In this document: piece after piece, positions 28,393-37,714 of the stretch
Layout: every line of letters starts with the position of its first letter
Position numbering within the stretch: position 1 is the first letter of the stretch
Assembly (NCBI GenBank): GCA_050258375.1
Contig: JBLMYQ010000045.1
Span: forward strand, 7,791-71,790
Length of the DNA stretch: 64,000 nt
Reading direction: 5' to 3'
Source: JBLMYQ01 sp050258375
GTDB taxonomy: Bacteria; Bacillota; Clostridia; Acetivibrionales; UBA4821
The notes under the pieces: model-generated
The model's input: only the letters and a program-made list of their open reading frames with translations
Told to the model about the DNA's origin: nothing
Databases searched by the model: none
Program-made: the position numbers and the translations under genes

Positions 28393-29583
28393 ATGAGTTT
28401 ATATACATTATTTGATAAGATTAAGAATAATAGGGCATTGGTAAAGTTTTCGCTGCTTATATTCTTTACGGAATTTGTCAGGGGAGCATATCTTAATTTT
28501 ATTCCATTATATGCAGACCACTATTTGGATTATTCTGTTGATGCAATCGGTGCAGTCGTTTGCGCTTTTTTCTTAGCAGAAACAGTTGCGCAAATAGGTG
28601 TTGGATGGTTATTGGATAGATTCAATAATAGACTTATTCTGGTAGTTGGTTTGATTATTTCATTTTCTTCAATAATATTACTGAAATTTATAAGTTCTCC
28701 TATGATGCTCATATTGGAAGGAGCTATTTTTGGTTTGGGATTTGCTCCAGTATGGATAATGGTGCTTGGGTATGTTTCAAAATTTAATGAACAAAAAAGA
28801 GCCCTTTCAATGGGGATTGTTTATTCTGCATGGTTATCGGGATTAGGATTGGGCAGCGTATTATTAAGCTTTTTAGTTGGACGGGGCTACATGTTTGCCT
28901 TGAATATATTAATATTACTTTGGGGATTATGTGTTGTTTTTGGTGCAATAATAAAAGAAGGCATACGTAAGGAAGATGGGCATATAGATGTAAAAAAATC
29001 ATTGGAAATGACGTATGATGAGCTTAAAAACAAAAAATATCTTATCCCTGGTTTATTACTTCAAACCCTAAGTGTATCAATACTTGCGCCTATTGTGCCA
29101 ATTTATTTGACAAGCAGCAAATATGTAGGATTGTCTACTGATAATTATGGAATAGCTTTATCGGTTATTGGCTTAATGACAATATTTTTCATGGGCTTTT
29201 TTGGTTCTTTAACAAAAAAAATTGGAATTAACAAACTATTTATTTATGGAATGCTTGTTACTTCAATTTCAATATTAGGGATGGGAAATACTAAATTCTT
29301 ATATGTTATTATGTTTTTTGGTATAATGTTGGCAATATCATATTCAGCAATATTACCAGCATGGAATGGCATTCTCGCTAATAATATCAGAGAAGAAATC
29401 CGGGGAATAATGTGGGGAAGTTTTTCAACTATGGAAGGATTGGGAAGAGCTATTGGGGCTTTGCTAGGAGGAATATTAGGAAAAGGTTTTAATTTGCACG
29501 TATCTTTTAATTTAAGTGCGGTAGCATTGTTAATGCTTGCCTTGTATTATTTGTATTTAAATAAAAATAAAACACTTAATTAA
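28393..29583 (+). CDS. MFS transporter, possible glycolipid flippase
   Basis: 396-aa major facilitator protein with about 12 membrane segments and the family GWLLDRFNNR loop between helices 2 and 3 (near residue 75). It lies directly before a diacylglycerol glucosyltransferase gene. In Staphylococcus the corresponding pair ypfP-ltaA makes and flips the glycolipid anchor of lipoteichoic acid, so an LtaA-like role is an attractive inference. A drug or sugar exporter is the alternative. Confidence 0.8.
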   Translation: MSLYTLFDKIKNNRALVKFSLLIFFTEFVRGAYLNFIPLYADHYLDYSVDAIGAVVCAFFLAETVAQIGVGWLLDRFNNRLILVVGLIISFSSIILLKFISSPMMLILEGAIFGLGFAPVWIMVLGYVSKFNEQKRALSMGIVYSAWLSGLGLGSVLLSFLVGRGYMFALNILILLWGLCVVFGAIIKEGIRKEDGHIDVKKSLEMTYDELKNKKYLIPGLLLQTLSVSILAPIVPIYLTSSKYVGLSTDNYGIALSVIGLMTIFFMGFFGSLTKKIGINKLFIYGMLVTSISILGMGNTKFLYVIMFFGIMLAISYSAILPAWNGILANNIREEIRGIMWGSFSTMEGLGRAIGALLGGILGKGFNLHVSFNLSAVALLMLALYYLYLNKNKTLN

Positions 29584-29649
29584 TATTGAGAAAATTATAA
29601 TATACTATTAATAAAGTTAAGCTTGTATAAAATTTTAAAGGGGTAACTA

Positions 29650-30810
29650 ATGACAGTGAAAAAAGTACTGATTCTTACTACAAATTATGGAGATGGGCAT
29701 CTTAAAGCAGCTAGAAGTATTGAAAAAGAGTTATTAAAAAAGGACCCGAATATTAAGGTTGAAATAGTAAATTTATTTCATGAAGCGCATCCGTATGTTA
29801 ATAAATTTATTAGATTTTTATACCTTAAATGCTATTCAAAAGCACCTAAGATATACGATATGCTTTATTATTCAACAAAGGATATAAAAACTAATTTTTA
29901 TATAAATAATTTAATTGGTCTCTTTGGAAAAAGAACATTAAAGAGATATCTTCGTGAAGTGCAGCCTGAGGTAGTATTAAATACGTTTCCGGTTCTGGCG
30001 ATGCCAATATTGTATAAAAAAGGAAAAACTAAGATTCCATGCTATACAGTAATAACTGATTATGGGCTGCATAGTCAGTGGATTGATCCGGGAGTTTCAA
30101 AATATTTTATAGGGCATAATGTTTTATTAAATCAATTAATTAATCAGGGTGTTGATGTTGATAAGATTGAAATAACCGGAATACCTGTATCGATTGAATC
30201 TGATGGTATTGCAAGAAAAGAGTTTATAAAAAAATATGATTTAAAAAGTGAAGATATACCTGTAGTAACGTTACTGGCAGGTGCAAATAGCGTTCTTTCA
30301 TCACTGGATAAAATAGTTGAAGGAATTTATAATATGGAGCCCAAAGTTCAGGTTATTATTGCATGTGGGAAAAATAAATCTTTGAAAGAACGTACATGCA
30401 AATTTGTAGAAGGTAAATATGATGATAGAGTTAAGGTTTTTGGGTTTGTTGATAATTTGCATGAAATTATGAGAGGTTCAGATATTGTTATTTCTAAAGC
30501 AGGAGGAATAACAACTACCGAGGCGCTTAATATGAATGTACCTTTAATAATTTTTGGTTCAACTGCAGGGCAAGAAAAAGAAAATACAAAATTTCTATCA
30601 GAAAATGGATGTGCATATTACGCAAAAGATATAAATCAATTATTTAATACATTAAAAAATGTTATAGTAAATAAAAAGCTTATTCAGGATATGATTGATA
30701 ATGCTGCAAAGATAAAAGTTGACGGAGGTTCTCAAAAAATTGCTGAATGCATTTATAAAAAAATGACAAAAAAAAACGAATGCGTGGAAATAGGGAGTGA
30801 GTCCAAGTAA
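29650..30810 (+). CDS. Processive diacylglycerol glucosyltransferase (UgtP/MGDG synthase type)
   Basis: Adds sugar from a UDP-sugar to diacylglycerol at the inner face of the membrane. 386 aa: N-terminal MGDG-synthase domain with LTTNYGDGHLKAARSI and the TVITDYGLHSQWID strand, then a GT28-like C-terminal domain with the donor-binding SKAGGITTTEALNMNVPLI. Located after the MFS gene and overlapping the next gene by one base. The number of sugars added cannot be read from sequence. Confidence 0.88.
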   Translation: MTVKKVLILTTNYGDGHLKAARSIEKELLKKDPNIKVEIVNLFHEAHPYVNKFIRFLYLKCYSKAPKIYDMLYYSTKDIKTNFYINNLIGLFGKRTLKRYLREVQPEVVLNTFPVLAMPILYKKGKTKIPCYTVITDYGLHSQWIDPGVSKYFIGHNVLLNQLINQGVDVDKIEITGIPVSIESDGIARKEFIKKYDLKSEDIPVVTLLAGANSVLSSLDKIVEGIYNMEPKVQVIIACGKNKSLKERTCKFVEGKYDDRVKVFGFVDNLHEIMRGSDIVISKAGGITTTEALNMNVPLIIFGSTAGQEKENTKFLSENGCAYYAKDINQLFNTLKNVIVNKKLIQDMIDNAAKIKVDGGSQKIAECIYKKMTKKNECVEIGSESK

Positions 30811-31142
30811 TGCATCAATCTATAAATCAGTTAACCGTAATTAAAAATATTGCTATATATTTGTTGATTATTAATGTTTTTGGTTTCTTAAGTATGATGC
30901 ATGATAAAAAGATGGCTCAGACAGGTAATTGGAGGGTAAAAGAAAAGACACTTTTACTTATTGCACTAGCTGGAGGCTCAATAGGTTCACTACTAGGTAT
31001 GTATAAATTCAGACATAAAACTAAGCATTTCAGTTTCAAATATGGTATCCCGTTAATAATAATGCTGCAGATATTTTGTTTTATTGTATATAAATTCAAT
31101 CTTTATACACCAATCATTGAATTCTTGAAACATTCTATTTAA
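30810..31142 (+). CDS. DUF1294 small membrane protein
   Basis: 110 aa with about three hydrophobic segments and the DUF1294 signature: MMHDKKMAQTGNWRVKEKTLLLIALAGGSIGSLLGMY-FRHKTKH (read in parts). The function of the family is unknown. Starts in a TAATG overlap with the glycosyltransferase gene, so it is co-translated and may share the membrane-lipid context. Confidence 0.82.
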   Translation: MHQSINQLTVIKNIAIYLLIINVFGFLSMMHDKKMAQTGNWRVKEKTLLLIALAGGSIGSLLGMYKFRHKTKHFSFKYGIPLIIMLQIFCFIVYKFNLYTPIIEFLKHSI

Positions 31143-31285
31143 TAAGAAAATGCATTTTTCCCTTTTATTTTTATTAGAAATGTTATATTATATATCTTGT
31201 ATTATGTATATTTTATAGGCAAGATGTGTTTACATAATATATTTATTGTGAATAAATAATTTTAGATAAAGGAGTAGATAGATAT

Positions 31286-31915
31286 ATGTACAACCAAAAT
31301 GGTGTCCGAATCGAAGATACGACTTTATATGAAGGTGGTAAAGCTAAACTTAAATATAATGGGTATCTACATAAAAATGGAGCAGAAGAAATATATGTTC
31401 ATGTGGGGTTTGGCTTATTGTGGGAAGACCTTACGGAAATTAAGATGACAAAGCATACCGGCTTTTATGAAGCAAATATTCCTTTAGTAAAAGCTGATAC
31501 ATTGAATTTTTGCTTTAGAGACAATTCGAATAACTGGGATAATAATTTTTATCAAAATTATTCATATGAAGTTAAAAGAGTAACTAAAGCTCAAAGTACA
31601 TTATCAAGTGCTCAAAAAATAAGTAATATAGATATTAATTCTATTGATGTTAATAATACAATCAAGAAGCGTAAAACAAAGAGGACAGGCATGATTGATT
31701 CTCTTGATTTGACAAAGGATTCAGTAAGCTCTGTGAAAGCATCTCAAAGCTTGGTGCCTATTATTAACAGTGAATTTATGCAATATCGCAGATTGCCTGA
31801 AAATTATATAAGAAACAAAAGAATGCGGGTATTGTTCTATAGAATGTTTTCGTATGTTCCGAGATTATTAAATGGTTATAATAAAAAAAGAGCTAAAGAA
31901 TTTCTAAAGAAATAG
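31286..31915 (+). CDS. Starch-binding-module (CBM25/53-like) protein
   Basis: 209 aa. Residues about 8-98 look like a CBM25/53 carbohydrate-binding module (LYEGGKAKLKYNG, EIYVHVGFGLLWED, FCFRDNSNNWDNNFYQNYSY). There is no signal peptide or catalytic domain, so the protein is probably cytosolic, perhaps bound to stored glycogen. The last 100 residues are basic and unrecognised, ending in a helical segment rich in Arg/Lys. Preceded by AAAGGAG. Confidence 0.75.
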   Translation: MYNQNGVRIEDTTLYEGGKAKLKYNGYLHKNGAEEIYVHVGFGLLWEDLTEIKMTKHTGFYEANIPLVKADTLNFCFRDNSNNWDNNFYQNYSYEVKRVTKAQSTLSSAQKISNIDINSIDVNNTIKKRKTKRTGMIDSLDLTKDSVSSVKASQSLVPIINSEFMQYRRLPENYIRNKRMRVLFYRMFSYVPRLLNGYNKKRAKEFLKK

Positions 31916-31955
31916 ATTGAAAGAATGCCAACAACTATTAGAAAGGCAAGTAACT

Positions 31956-32222
31956 ATGAATTTTGGAGAAATACTTAAAACCAGAAGAACATTTGGTAAA
32001 ATGAGCTTGAATAAGCTTTCAGACATTTCTGGATTTGATATTAAAACATTAAGGGATTTTGAGAATAATAATACAAAACCGGTAATATATGAGGATATCC
32101 CGAATGGGAAAATTGATGATAATAATATTGGATTATTTAATGAATATTTAAAGTTTTGCAGACTCACACAAGCATTAAGATTTGACATAAATGAATTAGA
32201 ATCAAAAATTAGGAGCAATTAG
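31956..32222 (+). CDS. Small HTH (XRE-like) protein
   Basis: 88 aa from the ATG at 31956, 9 nt after GAAAGG. Residues 1-38 (FGEILKTRRTFGKMSLNKLSDISGFDIKTLRDFEN) fit a XRE-type helix-turn-helix; the rest is a short helical tail. An upstream ATG-like start at 31917 has no ribosome site. It follows the starch-binding gene by 40 nt and may share its transcript. The 3' end overlaps the convergent patatin gene by 4 nt. Confidence 0.6.
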   Translation: MNFGEILKTRRTFGKMSLNKLSDISGFDIKTLRDFENNNTKPVIYEDIPNGKIDDNNIGLFNEYLKFCRLTQALRFDINELESKIRSN

Positions 32223-33556
32223 ATTTTTCTCGAAAGAATCAAAGAAATACACATATTTGTTATTGATATTTTGGGAAATGTTACAGCAATAAACCTTCTC
32301 ATGTTTTTTAGTTTTTCATTATTCTCATCAAAATTAGCTTCATAATAAGCTAGAAATTTTGCTTGAGAAATCTTATTTTTTAGTTCCCAATCAAAAAACT
32401 TAGTTCTTTTTTTTGTTAATAGCTGTTTAATGTCTTTAATAAAATTCTTATAATCTATAGAATTTACAATTGTATTATACTTTTCTATTATAGTATCAAT
32501 AAGTATATCAAAAGAATAAACCTTTCTGTTTTCAATTTCTAATTCTTCAGCAGCTATTTCGACCATTGCAGGAAGGATTGAAGCTGCTGATAGTTTACCA
32601 TCAGTATATTTAGAAATAGCCCTGATAATTTTATAAAAAATCAGCTTATTCATAGGCTCTGGCTTATCAGACCAGTTTAATCCCAGAAAATCATACAGTT
32701 TTCTGAAATCATCAGGTGTTAAGGTCTTTAAATATTTTTCCTTGGCGAAATCAAAATGAGTGTTAGGAACCATATAATAATTCTTGCCTTTAAGCTTGCC
32801 GAATTTCTTTAAGGTATCACAATAACCCATTTCCATATTTTCTTTAGCCTTAGTTGGATTGAAGTCCAGAATACCGCCTGTTGATCTTGAATTTTTTATA
32901 CTTATTATATTCACACCTGAGGTTTCAACTTTATTAACTATACCCGGACCGGAAATATCTACGGCAATAATATTTTTCATCTTTTTATTTAACAGTAAAG
33001 AAATCGGAATAACATCACAAAAACCACCATCAATAAAAGAACACTTATCAATTGTCTGGCGTTTAAAGATTGGTAACCCTGCACTAGCTATAATATAATC
33101 TATTAATTTACCATTTGGAATATTTTCTTTATATAGCTTTACAGGCTTCATTTCTGATAATGAAAATGTAACAATTCCATAACCCATTTGTGCTTCGCGA
33201 ATTACTTCTTCTTTCAGGTTAGCTTTTAAAAGCTCTTTTAAAGGGGTAATATCCAGTCCGCCATTTGCTAAAGCAGTTGTAAAAGTATTAAGAAAAGATA
33301 CGAATTTTTCTTTGCTGGTATTACATAATCTTACACCTTTCCCAAGCCTGATAACGCTTGCGAGATTGGTTTCAGTCCAAATCTTATATGCCAGATTAAA
33401 ATCATTTTGTATTATTATAGCACCATTAAGAGCGCCAACTGATGTGCCTGTCACAAAACTAATTGGGATTTGAAGTTCATTAAGTGCTTGCCATACACCT
33501 ATTTCATAGCTTCCTTTTGCTCCACCGCCACCAAGTGCCAAGCCGTATTCGTCCAT
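32219..33556 (-). CDS. Patatin-like phospholipase
   Basis: 445 aa; patatin domain in the first 230 residues with oxyanion loop GGGGAKG (9-15), nucleophile Ser39 in GTSVG and the catalytic Asp of DGGFCDV. It probably hydrolyses acyl esters of membrane lipids. The C-terminal 200 residues are helical, lysine-rich and unrecognised. No signal peptide. GGAGG precedes the ATG. Confidence 0.85.
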   Translation of the reverse strand: MDEYGLALGGGGAKGSYEIGVWQALNELQIPISFVTGTSVGALNGAIIIQNDFNLAYKIWTETNLASVIRLGKGVRLCNTSKEKFVSFLNTFTTALANGGLDITPLKELLKANLKEEVIREAQMGYGIVTFSLSEMKPVKLYKENIPNGKLIDYIIASAGLPIFKRQTIDKCSFIDGGFCDVIPISLLLNKKMKNIIAVDISGPGIVNKVETSGVNIISIKNSRSTGGILDFNPTKAKENMEMGYCDTLKKFGKLKGKNYYMVPNTHFDFAKEKYLKTLTPDDFRKLYDFLGLNWSDKPEPMNKLIFYKIIRAISKYTDGKLSAASILPAMVEIAAEELEIENRKVYSFDILIDTIIEKYNTIVNSIDYKNFIKDIKQLLTKKRTKFFDWELKNKISQAKFLAYYEANFDENNEKLKNMRRFIAVTFPKISITNMCISLILSRKI

Positions 33557-33613
33557 TTGTGCAAAACCTCCTTGCGAGAACTTAATTATATTTTACAACA
33601 AAAGGAATAACTT

Positions 33614-33640
33614 AAAAAGAGGAAGAATAATCTTCCTCTT
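33614..33640 (-). terminator. Terminator of the calcium-repeat gene
   Basis: Perfect 10-bp stem (33617-33626 with 33631-33640), followed on the minus strand by TTTTT. Confidence 0.75.
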
Positions 33641-33663
33641 AAAATATTAATAACTTCTCCTAG

Positions 33664-34752
33664 TTAAATACTCAAATCAATATGCTGGATAATTCCCGAT
33701 TTGCCATCTTCCTTTAAATATATTCCTGTTTTAGCAACACTGCCAAGTGCTTGATTTGAGGAATCTTTTATGTCAAAATCGGTTGAAACATTTCCTAAAT
33801 AAATTGCGCCTACTCCTTTTTGACCAAGAGCAAAAAGAACATCATTTCCGTTTTCGTCTTTTGTCCATATTTTTAGTTTATCAAATATAGGATCATTTTC
33901 ATCTATCCAACCATTAGCATCTGCATCATATTCAGCTAATTCAGAGAATCCATCATTTGTTTTAGGTCCAAATAATTCCGACCCATCATTAATCTTGCCA
34001 TCGTTATTTTTATCCAAAACAAGGAATCCGCTGTTTTTATCTACAAAATTAAGGTTTTCTTTTTCACCATCAGTATCTATATCAAATACGAAATTACGGT
34101 TAGGCTCTAAATTTGCTCCAAGCCCATCAAAGTTGATAACTAGAGGATCAATTTTTGCATCTCCTGCTCTTATATGAATTTCTTTATCGGAAATAAACTG
34201 TCTGCTCATGTTTAGTTCTGATGTGAAATTGATTTCACGACCATCTTGGGTCTTTACAACTCCAGCAGCCTTAAAACTCATTTTCTGACTTTCAGCATAA
34301 GTTTCTTTAAAATCATAGCTAAGTCCCCAGCCTTTTTTTTGCGGTTCCTGAGGAATTGACCTGTTAAATTCAGCTTGCAGCGCATTTGCGCATTTATCTT
34401 TATCGAGTATCTTTTTAGGGATTATAATCTTAATGTCTTTACCTGTTAAGTATTTAAGCATTCTTTCTAAAATCATAATTTTTTGTTTATCTTGATCACT
34501 AATGTCAAGCAAATTATCATCAGCTGCAATTTCCATAGCTGATGGTGGCTGAATTACAACTTTGTTTTTTCCTTCTTCTGAAATCATAAGAGAATCTAAT
34601 CCGGGTATTAGGCTGTTTGAGCCATCTTGATTAGAGTTTTGATTATTATCTTTAATTCCGTCAATCCAGTAATTTAAAGACTCTTTTTTTGTATATGTTT
34701 TTGATTGGATTGTATTGGCAGACATGGCAATGCTTGATTCTGAAATCTTCAT
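33664..34752 (-). CDS. Calcium-binding-repeat protein related to FrpC/RTX flanks
   Basis: 362 aa. The C-terminal half has EF-hand-like loops: FDIDTDGEKE, LDKNNDGKINDGSELFG, YDADANGWIDENDPIFDKLKIW. This exact type of segment is found in FrpC-like and RTX-associated proteins. The N-terminal half is unrecognised. There is no signal peptide, so it is cytosolic or leaves by an unknown route. AAGGAGG precedes the ATG. Function unknown; calcium binding is inferred from the loops. Confidence 0.7.
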   Translation of the reverse strand: MKISESSIAMSANTIQSKTYTKKESLNYWIDGIKDNNQNSNQDGSNSLIPGLDSLMISEEGKNKVVIQPPSAMEIAADDNLLDISDQDKQKIMILERMLKYLTGKDIKIIIPKKILDKDKCANALQAEFNRSIPQEPQKKGWGLSYDFKETYAESQKMSFKAAGVVKTQDGREINFTSELNMSRQFISDKEIHIRAGDAKIDPLVINFDGLGANLEPNRNFVFDIDTDGEKENLNFVDKNSGFLVLDKNNDGKINDGSELFGPKTNDGFSELAEYDADANGWIDENDPIFDKLKIWTKDENGNDVLFALGQKGVGAIYLGNVSTDFDIKDSSNQALGSVAKTGIYLKEDGKSGIIQHIDLSI

Positions 34753-34868
34753 TAAAGATTACCTCCTTGTAAAATATATCGTCCATGAAAATATAAAATT
34801 ATCTCTGATTATTATATCGACAAAATATTATTAGAACTTAATGGGATTTTTTAAAAAATTTAAATTTG

Positions 34869-34877
34869 TGATATAAT
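34869..34877 (+). promoter_or_regulatory. Extended -10 promoter of the SDR gene
   Basis: TG-A-TATAAT at 34869-34877, 24 nt before the start codon at 34902. The -35 region is poor. Confidence 0.5.
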
Positions 34878-34901
34878 GAGAAAAAACTTTGGGGGCGAAT
34901 C

Positions 34902-35639
34902 ATGAAAGGCAGAACAGTAATTATAACAGGTGCTTCAAGAGGCATTGGACAAGAAACAGCAAAGCAATTTTCAAATGAAGGGTATAATGTTCTGGTTAAT
35001 TATAATAAATCGGAATGTGAAGCAATCCAGCTGAAAGAAATCTTAAGAAAGAATAATGAAGGGGTAGAGATTTATAAAGCTGATGTCTCCAAAAGGATTG
35101 AAGTTGAAAAGATGGTAGAATATTGCCTTTCGAGATTTGGTTCGATTGATGTTTTGATTAATAATGCCGGAATTGCCCAAACCAAGCTTTTTACGGATAT
35201 TACAGAGGAAGATTGGAAAAACATGATAGATGTAAATTTATCGGGAACATTTAATTGCAGTCAAAGTGTACTTAAGCATATGATAAGCAAAAAAAGCGGA
35301 AAGATAATCAATGTATCATCGGTTTGGGGAATGACAGGTGCATCCTGTGAGGTTCATTATTCTGCGGTGAAAGCAGGAATAATTGGCTTAACAAAGGCTT
35401 TGGCAAAAGAGCTTGGTCCATCAAATATACAGGTTAATTGTGTAGCACCTGGCGTAATAAAAACAGATATGCTTTCAGAGTACAGCAGTCAGGAAATTAA
35501 AGAAATAGAAGAAGAGATTCCTCTTAAAAGATTAGGTAAGGCTGATGAAATAGCAAGCTTAATTACTTTTCTTGCATCTGAAGCTGCTGATTATATAACA
35601 GGGCAAATAATTAGCCCCAATGGGGGCTTTGTAATATAG
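34902..35639 (+). CDS. SDR oxidoreductase, FabG-like
   Basis: 245-aa short-chain dehydrogenase. NAD(P)-binding GASRGIG at residues 10-16, NNAGIA, catalytic Ser in NVSSVWG and the YSAVK pair. Closest in style to 3-oxoacyl-ACP reductase, but it stands alone, away from other fatty-acid genes, so the substrate is open. A small AGCCCC/GGGGCT hairpin lies within the last codons (35614-35629) and may act as a weak terminator before the convergent gene 5 nt away. Confidence 0.88.
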   Translation: MKGRTVIITGASRGIGQETAKQFSNEGYNVLVNYNKSECEAIQLKEILRKNNEGVEIYKADVSKRIEVEKMVEYCLSRFGSIDVLINNAGIAQTKLFTDITEEDWKNMIDVNLSGTFNCSQSVLKHMISKKSGKIINVSSVWGMTGASCEVHYSAVKAGIIGLTKALAKELGPSNIQVNCVAPGVIKTDMLSEYSSQEIKEIEEEIPLKRLGKADEIASLITFLASEAADYITGQIISPNGGFVI

Positions 35640-35644
35640 ATATA

Positions 35645-36640
35645 TTATTTGACTAGAAATGCTGAGGGCACGAATCTGGGGCCATAGCGGCTGCAAGGAT
35701 TGTTTTGTATTTTATTCTCATAAACAAGTGTTGTTGAAGCACCTCCATCTAAATTCGCTGCATTATAGGCTCCATTTTCCAGCATTATATCTACACAATC
35801 TTTGAGTGTGGCGCCGATGCTTGTTATTTGCCTTCCGTCAACCACTAGAAATAATACCGCGCCATCCTTACGCTGTCCTATAATTGTTCTTGGCCCAAGA
35901 CCCCAACCGCCATTACCTGATTTAATCATAGATTCTCCATTCACGATTAAAAACGGCTTAAATGAAACAGCATCACGTAGATTGAGTTTTTCAATTTCTT
36001 TTAAGCTATATTTGCCAAGAACGAGAGTATTCTTCGAGTCAAAACCGATAACGCTGTAGGTTTTTAATCCTTGCTTATACATTATTTTATAGTTTTCAAT
36101 TATAATTCCTTCAGGAGTACCGCCATTTCCATGCCCGCCTTCATCGCTAAATCCTCCTGCATTAATTCCGGCAATTGCATTATATTTACTAACGATGTCT
36201 AATACTTTCATGCCGCGGCTGCCAAGCTTGGAAGTTGTACCTACAGAAACCCTGGAAGGATCGTGAATTATCATTAAGAAACCTTTAAAGCTATTTCTTT
36301 GCATAGGTATGAGCTCAATTTTATCATTATATCCTGAAGTATTGATACCATTATTACTTTTTGCTGAAGAGTCATCAATCTTGTTCTTTTCCATAATTCT
36401 ATTAATTTCTTCATCGCTTACAAATATTCTTGCAAGATACTGTTGAGTCATAGTTGTCATAGCAGTTGTAACGTATAATTCTTTTAAATCAGTAAAAGGA
36501 CTGTGAAAAATAATCAGGATAGAAGTTACCGAGAAAAACAAAATAAAAATGAAAGGATAAAGTATATACTTTTGTAGAACTTTCTTTATCTTTGTCTTTT
36601 TGTATTCTTTTTCCATTTGCAATTTTTGCATTCTCGACAT
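35645..36640 (-). CDS. Membrane-anchored phosphodiester glycosidase (NAGPA-like)
   Basis: 331 aa with a basic N-terminus, one transmembrane helix (about 25-48) and an extracellular NAGPA/DUF2233 domain from about 130: AGINAGGFSDEGG, GLGPRTIIGQ, LVVDGR and the terminal NLDGGASTTLVY motif. Family members hydrolyse GlcNAc-phosphodiester links or act on cell-wall polymers. AAGGTGAG lies 9 nt before the ATG. Confidence 0.85.
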   Translation of the reverse strand: MSRMQKLQMEKEYKKTKIKKVLQKYILYPFIFILFFSVTSILIIFHSPFTDLKELYVTTAMTTMTQQYLARIFVSDEEINRIMEKNKIDDSSAKSNNGINTSGYNDKIELIPMQRNSFKGFLMIIHDPSRVSVGTTSKLGSRGMKVLDIVSKYNAIAGINAGGFSDEGGHGNGGTPEGIIIENYKIMYKQGLKTYSVIGFDSKNTLVLGKYSLKEIEKLNLRDAVSFKPFLIVNGESMIKSGNGGWGLGPRTIIGQRKDGAVLFLVVDGRQITSIGATLKDCVDIMLENGAYNAANLDGGASTTLVYENKIQNNPCSRYGPRFVPSAFLVK

Positions 36641-36847
36641 AAATTATGCTCACCTTGAATGATATTTTTGTTAATATCAAATATTTTATCATTAAAACAT
36701 AATATTTTAAATATTTCGATAATTAAATTGATATTACAAAAACTCATAAGGTGTAGCAATAAATAAGATAGAGACTAACCATAGACGGGTTATAAAAATT
36801 AATATATAATTAATTTCGTGAAATTTTGCATTAGGAAGGCAGCGATT

Positions 36848-37690
36848 ATGACTTATTCAAATTTTCATACACATTGTAAATTTTGCGATGGTGAGGGAGA
36901 GCCTGAACAATTTATTAAAGAAGCAATAACCCGGGGGTTCAAATCAATTGGGTTTTCTAGTCATGCGCCTTTGCCAATTGATGAATATTGGGTAATGAAA
37001 GAAGAAGCATTGGAAGAATACTGTCATACAATTAAGCTATTAAAAAACAAATATAAAAATATAATTGATGTGAATCTTGGATTAGAAATTGATTATAATA
37101 CAGAGGCTATTGGTGATAATTTCAAACGCTTTAATCATTTAGGCTTGGATTATAAAATTGGAGCAGTGCATATCATATTTGACAAAAAAACAGGTAGACG
37201 CTTATGCTTTGACGGAAGCAAGGAGGACTTTGAAACAATAATTAATGAATTCTTAGAGGGTGATGTGAAAAAAGCAGTCCATTCTTATTACTCTCTGGTT
37301 AGAGAAATGATTGAGAATATTAAGCCGGATATTGTTGCTCATTTTGATTTGCTAAAAAAGCAAAATAAAGATAACAGGTATTTTAATGAAGAGGAAACAT
37401 GGTATAAGAATGAAGTGCTTGAAACATTAGAGGTAGTAAAACAGAGGAATTCAATTATAGAGGTTAATACAGGGGGAATTGCACGAAAATTTCTAAGCTC
37501 TATGTATCCCAGTGACTGGATATTAAAAGAATGCAAAAAGATGGATATTCCTATAGTGCTAAGTTCAGATGCTCATCAGCCGTGTAATATTAATTTTTAT
37601 TTTGATGAAGCTGCTAGGATTCTTAAAAATATTGGATATGAGAAACAGTTGATATTATCCAATGGAAGTTGGAATTTTCATGATTTATAA
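36848..37690 (+). CDS. PHP-domain phosphatase (HisJ/HisK-type)
   Basis: 280 aa from the ATG at 36848, 8 nt after AGGAAGG. PHP metal motifs: NFHTHCKFCDG near the start, SSHAPLP, the Glu of GLEIDY, GAVHII, HFDLLKK and SSDAHQP at the end. Most like histidinol-phosphate phosphatase, the usual annotation; without other his genes here the substrate could be another phosphate ester. Confidence 0.83.
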   Translation: MTYSNFHTHCKFCDGEGEPEQFIKEAITRGFKSIGFSSHAPLPIDEYWVMKEEALEEYCHTIKLLKNKYKNIIDVNLGLEIDYNTEAIGDNFKRFNHLGLDYKIGAVHIIFDKKTGRRLCFDGSKEDFETIINEFLEGDVKKAVHSYYSLVREMIENIKPDIVAHFDLLKKQNKDNRYFNEEETWYKNEVLETLEVVKQRNSIIEVNTGGIARKFLSSMYPSDWILKECKKMDIPIVLSSDAHQPCNINFYFDEAARILKNIGYEKQLILSNGSWNFHDL

Positions 37691-37714
37691 TTGAAATTTA
37701 TATTGGAGGTTAAC

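Noticed and set aside
36641..36847. Riboswitch or small RNA between the NAGPA-like and PHP genes
   Set aside because: Only AT-rich sequence and a tiny AACC..GGTT inverted repeat are visible.
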